Shown: piece after piece, positions 47,619 through 56,894 of the stretch
Layout: every line of letters starts with the position of its first letter
Position numbering within the stretch: the stretch's first letter is position 1
The notes under the pieces: model-generated
What the model saw: only the letters and a program-made list of their open reading frames with translations
What the model was told of the DNA's origin: nothing
The model's database searches: none
Program-made: the position numbers and the translations under genes
Assembly: GCA_023374025.1 (NCBI GenBank)
Contig: SIJG01000033.1
Location: 841,239 to 905,238 of the forward strand
Direction: 5' to 3'
Length of the DNA: 64,000 bases
Origin: Heterodera schachtii
Taxonomy: Eukaryota; Nematoda; Chromadorea; Rhabditida; Heteroderidae

Positions 47619-48078
47619 TCAAATTTGGCATCCGTTTGCTCCGTCCGTCACACAATTGTAACATCCGTCCGGACAATTCTTTGCGTATTTCTCCTCACAA
47701 CAGTAAAAGCAGCTGCACCTCGTTTTCAGTGCGCATTGCTTGTCGAACACAAATTGGCACACCACACAGTTGTGATTGCCGGGGCTGCAGTTGGCATCTG
47801 CAAATATATACGCTGTTTTTGTTGGCATTTGCTGGCATTCCCAGAGGGTGTATTTGAGTTGCAAAATTTTTTTTAAATTAAATAATTGTAAAAAAAATTT
47901 AGTTAATAAAAAATTTAAATCTAAAATTTCGAAATCTGGTTTTTTGGAGTTCCTTTGGCATTTTCCGAAGGTCAAAATGATTTTATGATAAACAACCATT
48001 AGCATTACCAGGGATTGTGGTTGAGTTCTTTTGTGCGCAGCCCAATTCGTCGATCACATAGTTTTTGCAGGTTAAAAC
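47619..48078 (-). CDS. Cys-rich secreted-type protein, two 3' exons
   Basis: Exons 48078-48009 and 47797-47619, joined in phase (intron 48008-47798). They give VLTCKNYVIDELGCAQKNST followed by a segment with twelve more cysteines, including CVVCQFVFDKQCALKTRCSC, FYCCEEKY and CPDGCYNCVTDGANGC before TGA; 14 Cys within about 82 residues. The pattern suggests a disulfide-rich extracellular or effector-like protein; I do not recognise the family. The upstream acceptor (ATTCACAG) implies at least one more 5' exon with a signal peptide, not identified before the MITE at 48523. Could be a real gene or a 5'-truncated copy. Confidence 0.6.
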
Positions 48079-48522
48079 CTGTGAATTATGAAAAATAAGC
48101 GTTAATGATTTAAACTGAATAATTAATAAATACTGTTTAAAAATAAAATAATTCAAAAATAATTACTTTGTCGAATTTTGTTTGAATGAAAATGATTAGA
48201 AAGAAAACTTTAAAAAACATTAGGAAATAAAAAGCAAGCTAAAGAGGGAATACTTTTTAAAAACATTAAATAATTAATTTCAACAAAAATATTGAATATT
48301 TTAATTAAAGAATTTAGGGAAAAGAATTGAAAATAGCAAAAAAGAAAAAGAAAAAAGGTTTTCGTTTAAAGAAATTAATTTAACAAATGCCCGTAAGAAA
48401 AAATAATTGTCGGAGGGAAAGGGCGAGAAAAAACATGGAAAAATATTTTTATTAGTAATTCATGAAGGCATTAAAAATTAATGAATAAATAAAAATTATT
48501 AAAACAAAAAGCGGGAAATAAC

Positions 48523-48679
48523 GGCGCGCTGTCAAAATGTCGCCGCGTCGAAATGTCGCCCAAGCAAAAAAGAGTCAAAATGCCGCCAACCTAAAAAGCT
48601 TTTCCATTAATTTTCTCTTGCTACGTTTTGACTCTTTTTAGTTTTGGCGACATTTCGGCGCGGCGACATTTTGACGGGC
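48523..48679. mobile_element. Small MITE, word AAAATGTCGCC
   Basis: 157 bp. The ends carry inverted GTCAAAATGTCGCCGCG and related AAATGTCGCC words; TTTTGACTC pairs with GAGTCAAAA inside. It is flanked by a 13-bp direct repeat AGCGGGAAATAAC (48510-48522 and 48680-48692), longer than the 8 bp seen elsewhere. Confidence 0.8.
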
Positions 48680-48816
48680 AGCGGGAAATAACAAACACTT
48701 TTTAATTAATTTTCCATAACCACTAGAAACAAAGAAATAAAAAGGACCTTTTGAATAATTATTACAGTTTTATTTTATCAAATCCGAGCATTTTCTTTTT
48801 GTTTCTTTCAGCAGCA

Positions 48817-51800
48817 ATGGCCCAAACCAACAATAATCTTCTTAAACATGCTTTTGCTCTTTTTTCGTTAATCCCATTAGTCATTTTAATTGCCGTTGTT
48901 TTGGCCGAAAAAAGTGCCACCAATTCGGACAGTGCCACTGCCGAAACGGTAAGTGGAAAAGTGAAAATGTATCATATGGAGCCTATTAAAACAGAGTTAA
49001 ATTGAAAGTTTTTCCAAAAATAAGTACATCATAAGATTTTCGGGTCAAGAATATTTTTTAGTCATGTTAAACTATTATTTTTTTTTTGTAAATTTTGTAC
49101 CAAAACTTTAATTCCCGTTTTTGATAAAAATTTACGGAAACGGAAAAACGAAAAGAACCGGGCGGAATCACCGAACGGGATTCCCGCCATATTTCCCGTT
49201 TACGTAAAATTCCCGCCGGCGAAAAAAGACGTGAACGGGATTCCCGGGTTTTCCCGCGGGAATCCCGTTTCTGCCGGGCTCTGCTCTAGTAAAAATAGGG
49301 TCTGTTCGTCAAATTTATTGAATAAATATTTAATTGTCGATGGGATTTTTATCGAATTTATTGCCTTTATTGGATAGTTTCAATTTAAAAGAAAAATTAA
49401 AAATCATTAAGGATATTCAACGGATGGAAAAATTACAGAAAGCAAAGGAATATGTGGACAAATTGAACGAAGCGCAAAATTATTGGACAGTTCGTCCGAT
49501 TTTTTCTATCATCGCAAATTTATTTTTAAAATTATTTATTTAAGGCCGTCGTCCGCGAAAATTTTGTAATTATGGACAGAAAGCCATTAAAAAAAATGGC
49601 GAATGGGCCAATTGAAACACCAAAACAGCAGAACAAAACGCAGCAGAGAAAGGCTAACGTAAAATTTATTTTAGCAATTTTTATTTTATTTTCCAGATTT
49701 CTTGGGTTCTGGATTTATTGTACTATAACATTACCAGGGAACGGATGGATTCATATGTGCTAAAACCCCCAAAAAAGCCAAAATATGTGCCAAAATTGAA
49801 AAAAAACTGCTCAAAAAATAAGTAGAGACGGATTTTTAGTTTTTAAACTATTTTTTTTTGCACCTAGTTATGGTGAGAGAAGCTCAAAAATAGCATCATT
49901 ATTTATGGAATTTTTTTGGGACAGTTACACCTTTTTTTTGCAGCGCGCTTTATCCAAGGAAATTCGTGTAATAGGGGGAGGAGTTTCCGGCGGTGCCGAT
50001 AGACGCCGCTGGGAAATTTTTAGTGATTTTTAATGCGATTTCTTAATAAATTTGTCCACAAAAAATGATCAAATTTTTTGAAAAAACTCAAAAATTTCCG
50101 AAAAATTCCGACTTTTTATCAAAAATTTCGGATGTCGGAATTCCGTGCCATCCCTGGAGCTTGATTTTGAAATTTTACCGCATCCCGAACGGACTTATTA
50201 ATCAACCCAATATTATATAAATTAAATAATGAACAAATTTGTTATTTTAATTTAAAATGTGATAATAATATTGTCTTTTACTTTCTGGAATTGATTTATC
50301 ACAGGAGTCGACAATTACACTTCCATCTAAATTTGATGCACGCGAAAAATGGCCGGAATGTGCGGATTTCATTGGAATGGTAACGCATAAAGGTGAATAT
50401 GCATCTCTATAACCAACCCATCGATTGTGTCAAAAAAAAAAGAAAAATACAAATTTTGTTCAAAATTGCTGTAAATAAAAGCGGAAAAAATGGCTGAAAA
50501 GTTGATCTAGAGAAAAAGGTTTTCATTTTTTAGGTTTTAATGGGAGCGTATCATGCGGTGCGGGTTGGGCCCACTCCGCTGCGGCGGTGCTTACCGACCG
50601 AATTTGCATTGAACGACTCAAAAAAGGGATTCGCTCGTACACCAATCACGCGTCGTCGTTCGCTTCCGTGCAAGACACGATGGAATCGCAAAGCTGTTTG
50701 TTATCCAATATAAAGATTAAATATAATTATATCCATGTTTCCTGTCTAATAGCGCTAATAAGGTGACTGTACGAATGGCAATAATGCCCCAGCTGCATGG
50801 AGATGGTTTGCCGAGACGGGTGTTGTCACCGGCACAAACTACACAATGGGCTTGGGCTGCAAGCCGTACATTTATCCCCCTGAATCCAATTTGCCTCTGA
50901 AGACCACTGGTTGCCGAAGGCAATGCGACAAGCAATTGCCGTTCAATTACAGAAAGGGAAAAGTATTCAGTGAGTGAAACGGAGCAAAAGCGAATCATTA
51001 GGATATATGTACATTGTACTTATCGAGCTGGATTTATTCTTACCTATCATTCTCATAATCGGAAAATTTAAGAAATGAAAAAATTCTCAAAAATTTACTT
51101 TCTTGACAAAAATTTTTAATTTTAAATACTTTTTTAGGTAACTATTTTGGGTTTTTTGCTCTTAAAAATCCCAATCCTTCTGATTTGCAACTGCAAATAG
51201 TGATTTTTGCATAATTTTTGACTGAAAATTATGTCACTATTCGTCACTATTTTGAATTTTTTGGCACTATTTTGGCATTTTTATTCATTATTTTAGTTAA
51301 CTGTTTCGAGATTTTTAGTCACTAAAATTCCCAGCTCTACTTATTAATCTACGGAGCTCTTCACCTTTTCAATGGGCAGCTTTACCATTCCATTCTTTTA
51401 TTGGGTCTTATCAATCCTCGCTTTCCGCGTTTTAACCGCCCAGCCAGTTTCGACTGTATTTATATTTTAAACGCTCGGCAGAACTGAAAGGCGCACCGAC
51501 GCATTGGGAGGGAACGGACGAAAATCGGGAGGAGGAAATGATGCGGGAGATAATGACGAACGGACCCATCCAAGCTACTGTAGATGGTTATTACGATCTT
51601 CTCAACTATGGTAAAAGCAGCAAACGAATCAATGTTTACGTGGTAAGAAAATTAATGTGAATTGAAAATATCAACCAATCAACAAATGATTATTTATCGA
51701 CGATGGGACCGAAATTCGGATTGAAAGCATATATATTATAATATTATAAATATATTAGCATATTTTATCATACAGCATACGAATGAAAAGCCAGTTTTCG

Positions 51801-52029
51801 CTCACTCACTGAAATTAATCGGGTGGGGCGAGCAAACCACAGACAAAGGCGAGCTGGTCAAGTATTGGAATGGCGTCAATTCTTTCGGCACTGAGTAAAA
51901 TGTCAAATTTTTATATATCCTGCTGAATACTTTAGCTGGGGACTGAATGGATTGTTCAAATGGCGCCGAGGAACGAATGAATGCCGCATTGAATCATTTG
52001 ATATCAACTTTGGCACCCCCGATGTTTGA
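48817..52029 (+). CDS. Cathepsin B-like (C1A) homologue lacking the catalytic Cys
   Basis: Exons: 48817-48948, an exon ending 49489 (start unresolved; open from 49334), 49545-49658, 50305-50392, 50534-50695, 50763-50969, 51482-51642, 51776-51894, 51936-52029. A TTTCTTTCAG acceptor 5 bases before ATG suggests trans-splicing. Residues 13-35 are a hydrophobic signal/anchor; the propeptide has KAKEYVDKLNEAQNYW. Mature-domain marks: LPSKFDAREKWPECADFIG, DRICIE, NGNNAPAAWRWF, GLGCKPYIYPP, MTNGPIQATVDGYYDLLNY, KLIGWG, FGTDWGLNGLFKWRRG, ECRIES. The active-site CGSCWAF is SCGAGWAHS, so the nucleophile is Gly. The His (FAHSLKLIGWG) and Asn (VNSF) of the triad are present; the His pair of the occluding loop is absent. 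Likely an inactive decoy or regulator. The frame over exon 2 needs transcript support. Confidence 0.85.
49060..49295. mobile_element. Word element, CGGGATTCCCG, in cathepsin-like intron 1
   Basis: Irregular copies of ACGGGATTCCCG and TTCCCGTTTACG, ending GCCGGGCTCTGCTCTA. The left end is unclear. It probably enlarged this intron and hides the exon 2 boundary. Confidence 0.45.
49822..50155. mobile_element. Decayed word element with GC hairpin in intron 3
   Basis: Starts TAGAGACGGATTTTTAG, includes the AAGCTCAAAAATAGCAT module and the hairpin TTCCGGCGGTGCCGATAGAC/GCCGCTGGG at 49986-50012, and ends near GGAATTCCGTGCCATCCCTG. The two ends are only loosely inverted and no duplication is seen. Confidence 0.45.
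51130..51345. mobile_element. Right end of a TTCACTATTT word element in intron 6
   Basis: Words GTCACTATTTTG repeat up to TTTTTAGTCACTAAAATTCC and CAGCTCTAC, similar to the right half of the element at 38622. Its left end is missing, so this is a truncated relative. Confidence 0.5.
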
Positions 52030-52569
52030 GAAGGTTTAACGATGGCATTAGATGTCAATTGAAAAAAAACCTTTGCCTCAAAAATCCATTCTCTATGATA
52101 TAATAATGTTAAATGATGATTGAAAGATGTTGAGTATAAAAAACAGAAGTAACAGGGCCTATAGGCCTGATCCTTTTAGTTAACTCTAAATTAAATATTC
52201 TATATAAAAACTAATAGAGAATTATTAAAAAATATTAAAACTAAGAAATCATTCTCAATTACTATCATATTACCGTTGTTCACTTTTCTCATATAATTTT
52301 AAATTTGGCACCATGATATACGCAATGAGTTTTAAAGCCTCAAAAACGAAATGCAAAAAACGTACGGTTCTGCTGATTCAGTGCAGCTGCACTTTATTAT
52401 TCGAAAAGCCAATTTACATATCAATAACTTCTCTTGAACTGATTTAGTTTTCATAGAGAAAAACAACAGGCAAAATTAGCAAAGTCAGGCAAAAATTATT
52501 TAAAAATTCAATATTTTAAAAATTAAGTCAATAAATAGCATATATTATTGGTTTTTGACCTATTTCAAA
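52030..52569. other. Downstream region of cathepsin-like gene
   Basis: AT-rich, including AATTTTAAA-type 3' sequence. No gene or repeat that I can define. Confidence 0.35.
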
Positions 52570-53264
52570 GGGGGGCGGAAGTTTGGGCACCGGGAAGTTT
52601 GGGCACCAGGAAGTTTGGGCACCAGAAATTTGGGCACCGGGAAGTTTGGGCACCAAATTAAGGATTTAAAAAATAAAAATATTTTTATTTGTCTATAAAT
52701 TGCAACCATCTAATTAAAAGCATAGAAAATTTAATAAAGTTAGGAATAGAAAGTTTTTTTATCGAATATTCACTCGATTAAGCATGCTTATTTCGCTAGA
52801 CTCATTACCATTCATTCTACTTCAACGTATACATATGTGTTATTTATATACTTTATACAATTACAAGGCTCTGTCTGTTCAAGACTAAATTTTTTAATTT
52901 AAATAGAATTATGTATACGGGTTCTTGATATTTGAGCCCAACTAAGCCGCGTATTCAGGTCTAAGTCCAAAGAAACTAGTACACTTTAACTATACGTTTA
53001 AACAACCGTAAGAATTGACTAAATAATACATAAGATGCCAGGTTCCCATAATTAATTTTTTTATTTTTCAAGAACATAGAAATTTTTAAGCACAGGGGTT
53101 GTTAAAATTACTAAATTATAATGATTAACATATATAACATTTTATATATTTTTTTGCTTTTTTTTAAATCCCTCCCTCTGGTGCCCAAACTTCCCGGTGC
53201 CCAAATTTCTGGTGCCCAAACTTCCTGGTGCCCAAACTTCCCGGTGCCCAAACTTCATGTCGTC
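52570..53264. mobile_element. MITE, word AAGTTTGGGCACCGG, expanded form
   Basis: 695 bp flanked by ATTTCAAA (52562-52569 and 53265-53272). The left end GGGGGGCGGAAGTTTGGGCA is followed by three further copies of the word at about 16-bp spacing and then a lone one; the right end has five inverted copies and finishes AACTTCATGTCGTC. The interior matches the single-word element at 61122-61550 (reverse orientation), including TTAAATCCCTCCCTCTGGTG. Non-coding. Confidence 0.88.
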
Positions 53265-53789
53265 ATTTCAAAGTGAGTTATTAGAAAAACGCTTTTTTAG
53301 CTCAAAAAAGTATAAATATTCTTAGGCATATTTCATAAAACCCCAGCACAAAATGATCTGATCAATTGCCTTTGAAGGCCCTAACAATTACAGATCTAAG
53401 CGTTTTAATATTTTTGGCGTAATCTTAATTAATTATCTATTAAAATGATTTTTATCGACAAACGACATCGAAAATGTCACCAAGAATCGTGACAGAGACC
53501 CGAAAAAATTGGAGAAATTCCTTCAAGAGATTTTTATAAAATTTCTGACATTCTTAAAACCCAATAAAATCTATTTATTTATCAATCCTTTAATTAAAAT
53601 TCGATATTATGGTCAATTAATTTTTTCTTGTGCCGAAAAATAAAAATAGATTGAGTTGGTTGGTACACAAAATTAAACCTTAAAAACAAAAAATTGGAAG
53701 CCTTTTTTTAGATTTTGAATTAAAAATTCTTAAGAACTTTATGTCTAACTATACAATAGGGAGGGGTCAAGGGGGGGGGGGGGTAAATT
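53265..53789. other. Intergenic, no gene seen
   Basis: AT-rich; ends at a G run (about 53771-53783). Confidence 0.35.
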
Positions 53790-54510
53790 TCGTAAATCGC
53801 AGTGGTAAAATGGGAGAGTTTTTATGGAATTGAAAAAAAAAATTATTTTGAGCGTTTCTTCTATTTTGTAAAAAATTACTACTCTTTAAACTCATTTATT
53901 TCCGATTCATTCTTAAACTCAAAGATTTTGTCAACATTCGTTGCGGAAATATTTATTGATTCATTAATTGAGCAATTTTGGCTTTTAAAATCATCCTGAA
54001 AATTTGTAATTTTCCGTTGGCCGGAAATAATTTTTTCCTGTTTAGAAATTGATAACAAAAACCATTGGCTAATTGTTCAATTTCGTTTACATTAAAATGT
54101 TTAGAAAACACCTTGGCAATTAATAGGTAGTTGCGGTTCACATTCCTTTGATGAATTTTGGTATTTTATTTGATAATTTAGGCATAGGCCTTTATTAGAA
54201 TGTCCAATTTAATCTGATTCCCGAATTCTACTATCGGAGATATATAACTTCCTATTTTTTGCCTGATAGTCCACTTAGCTCAAGTTACTTCTCCAGTTTT
54301 ATTCAAACTCAATTTGATTCCTGATTCGGTAGTACATGGAAGAGAAGTATTGACTTTATCATTTTTTATTTTACATTTCCGTGCCTCAATTGATTACAAA
54401 AACATTTTCTTTTAAATTTACAGTTTTTGGAAAAGTGGCCTTCACGCAGACAATGTAACAAAATTTCAATTGATCAATGCGTTTTTTCCGATCATCAATT
54501 GATTTGTAAT
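53790..54510 (-). pseudogene. Very degraded retrotransposon gag fragment
   Basis: On the minus strand, DDRKKRIDQLKFCY is followed, after a one-base shift, by CLREGHFSKNCKFK, a CCHC zinc knuckle as in BEL/Pao or related gag proteins. Further pieces in alternating frames read CTTESGIKLSLNKTGEV and NRNYLLIAKVFSKHFNVNE. Many stops and shifts; no terminal repeats seen. The superfamily call is tentative. Confidence 0.5.
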
Positions 54511-54857
54511 TTCCGCACTCAAGAGTAATGTCTTAATCAGGGTTTCGATCTGTCCTTATTTATAAGATTTGTCCTTATTTGGAGGGTCCAAATCTTACAA
54601 AATAAAAATGTCCTTATTTGTAAGATTTGTCCTTATTTCGGGCTATTGTTCTTATTTTGTTCTTATTTGTCGCTTGTCCGAAAAATCTGTCAATTTTCTT
54701 TATAAATTTGGATTGGCGCACTGTTTAAGAAAAATATTTTTAAATTTTGCATTATAATTTCCTTTTTGCTGTTTATTTTGGCTAATTATTTTTGTTTTTA
54801 TTGCTTTATTTTCTTTCTATTTTGTTTCTAATTTAGCACCTGCACTAATACTAACAA

Positions 54858-54995
54858 ATGGCACCGCCTAAGCGCAAAAATGTTTTTAAAAGTGAATATG
54901 CCAATGAGTTTCAGGGTATCACAAAAAGCAAAACAGGAGATGAATTCGCGCACTGTATCCCATGCAATTTTGACATTTCACGTCGCTTGACTTTT
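54858..54995 (+). pseudogene. N-terminal stub of BED-finger transposase-like protein
   Basis: ATG opens MAPPKRKNVFKSEYANEFQG, then KSKTGDEFAHCIPCNFDISR; after about 45 residues the reading enters repeat sequence. A basic start, an aromatic-rich stretch and a C-x-x-C pair are what the first half of a BED/TTF-type zinc finger of hAT transposases looks like; the His pair and the catalytic domain are lost. Upstream sequence (AATACTAACAA) is suitable for a leader. The family call rests on pattern only. Confidence 0.55.
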
Positions 54996-55070
54996 AATTT
55001 AAAAGAAAAAATTGGCCTTTTTTGGACAAAATCTGTTAACAAAATATACTCAAATTTTCAAAAATTTTTT

Positions 55071-55096
55071 CCGGCGGCGCCTATCGGCACCGCCGG
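55071..55096. repeat. GC-rich hairpin, best copy
   Basis: CCGGCGGCGCC, loop TATC, GGCACCGCCGG (one mismatch in the stem). Flanks: GACAAAATCTGTTAACAAAA and CTCAAATTTTC upstream; AAAAGTTTTTTGGAAAAA and GTGCCGC downstream, conserved at the copies near 41502, 59509, 62356 and 63596. Confidence 0.85.
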
Positions 55097-55449
55097 ACCC
55101 TCCCCCACGCCCAGTTCACAAAAGTTTTTTGGAAAAATGTGCCGCAAGAAAATTGTTAATATTTTGATTTTTTGATCCCGAATGCGCTAAAATGTACGAT
55201 TTGCTTATTTCGTCCCCAAAATTGTTAAAATCAATAATCGGAGGTGAAAAATATAATATTTGATACATTTTGATTTAATAAATCGTAAAAATAACTGATT
55301 TAAAGCAATTTTGCAAAATGTCCTTATTTTGGACCCAAAAATCTTATTTTTTGGTCTTGGTGTTCTTATTTTGAAAATTTTTCGATCGCATCCCTGCTCT
55401 TAATCAATAAAATTGGGGTTTCTAGCGGACTAAAAGTTAATTCCGACCA

Positions 55450-55640
55450 GGGATGGGCGAAACTTCGAGCTTTGAAAACTTCGAGTTTTTTGGCCTCGAA
55501 CTTCGAGCTTCGGGTAATTTTAACCGAAGTTTCGGGAAAAATACACCCCTAACGATCGAGTTTTCAATAAAAAATACACCCCTAATGATTGGCTTATGGT
55601 AATCTTAAAATAAAATATTAAAAGGCTTGGAAATCCCCAA
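55450..55640. mobile_element. Word element fragment, CTTCGAGCTT
   Basis: Begins CAGGGATGGGCGAAACTTCG with several CTTCGAGCTT/AACTTCGAG words, then two AAAATACACCCCTAA modules and TGATTGGCTTATGGTAAT. The same order recurs at 63188-63345. No right end seen. Confidence 0.55.
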
Positions 55641-55831
55641 AAAAGGCATGAAAAAATGCATTTAAATTTTTATATTAAGGATTTCTTACACAGTTTACGG
55701 GGTACTTTTAAATACCTAGATTTTTAAATGCTAATAAAAATGTGTTTTTGAAATTAATGAAAATAAGTTTTAAGGGGTTTTTTGAGGTCGCTGATCACGA
55801 ATACATCACCAATTTTTGCCAATTTCGAACC

Positions 55832-56285
55832 TCAGGGTTTCCCAGATTAAAACTTTCAAAAGCCTCATTTGGCGTGCAAAAAAAAAGCCTCATTGGGTCA
55901 AAAAGGTCCGCTATGAACTTGTTCTGGCTGGGCAAACCATCAACGCCGACATCTACCAGCAACAACTGCAGCGGGTTCATCACCAAATTCGTCATCCTCC
56001 ATTTACCGCGGCGCGTACTCCTTCTCCATGAGAACGCATGCCCCATGTTGCGTTCGCAACGCTACAAAAAATTGAGCAACTTCGATGGGCGATTCTTCCT
56101 CATCCACTATATCGAAAAATGATCAGATTTATAAAAAGAGAATTGAAATGTTGCCTGATCTATAGGGAAGGATCATTGATCAAAATGGTGAGTACATCAT
56201 TGATTGAGTGTTTGTTTTTGTGAAACAAAAAATTGTTTAATGTTCAAGTGTTTAGTGGGTCAGAACTTTTTCATCAACCCAATAC
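55832..56285 (+). pseudogene. Mariner transposase fragment, right copy
   Basis: KKVRYELVLAGQTINADIYQ, then in a shifted frame PHVAFATLQKIEQLRWAILP and HPLYRKMIRFIKRELKCCLI; ends GGGTCAGAACTTTTTCATCA. In-frame stops and shifts make it dead. Its start coincides with the arm boundary. Confidence 0.85.
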
Positions 56286-56894
56286 TTTGTCTGCGCCTTC
56301 CATTTGTTGAATAAAATGAATTAATAATATTTGGACAAAAGTCTAACAAATCTAAGCCAACACAAACAGACTGTGGTCATTATTATTTTTTACGAATGTT
56401 CTGACTTTTAAACCTCAAACTTAAAAATTCAGAATCTTTTAAAATATTTATTATAAAATAATCTTTTAAAATTTTAAATATTTTTTTCCATAAAAATCAT
56501 TTATTTTCTTATTTATGCAAATGATTTGTTGTTTGCCTGTTGAATTCCATTAAGTAAAAAAGATGGCTCATCTCTCAGTTTCACTTTCACATTTATCCAA
56601 TAATAATTTATTCGTAAAAATTGTTCGTACAAATGTTTTTTAATAAAGCAGCAGTGCTTCATTTAAAAAACCACAAAAAACAAATTATAAATTTACGATT
56701 TTAACTATTTTAATGGCCCTAGAAGCTAAGCTTCAGTCTATCTTTTATATTGCTTGGTTAAATCCCTATAAAAATATAATTTTATTGCTAATTTTTAAGG
56801 TTTTTGAAAATCTCAGTTTTTTTTTGACTTTTTTTAAAACAAACCTACATATTTTGTTAATATGCAAATAATTAACGTTCCACTGACTAAAGTG

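Larger units (their letters stand above)
54538..55396. mobile_element. hAT deletion derivative, word TCCTTATTT
   Basis: 859 bp with ends CAGGGTTTCGATC and (inverted) CAGGGATGCGATC; flanks GTCTTAAT and CTCTTAAT agree at seven of eight positions. Words TCCTTATTTGTAAGATTTG cluster near the left end and TCTTATTTTG near the right. Unlike the other elements it retains a coding start at 54858 (next entry). The hairpin CCGGCGGCGCC-TATC-GGCACCGCCGG lies at 55071-55096. Confidence 0.85.

Noticed and set aside
47625..47988. Plus-strand ORFs overlapping the Cys-rich gene
   Set aside because: Shadows of the minus-strand exons, which have the splice sites and the cysteine pattern.
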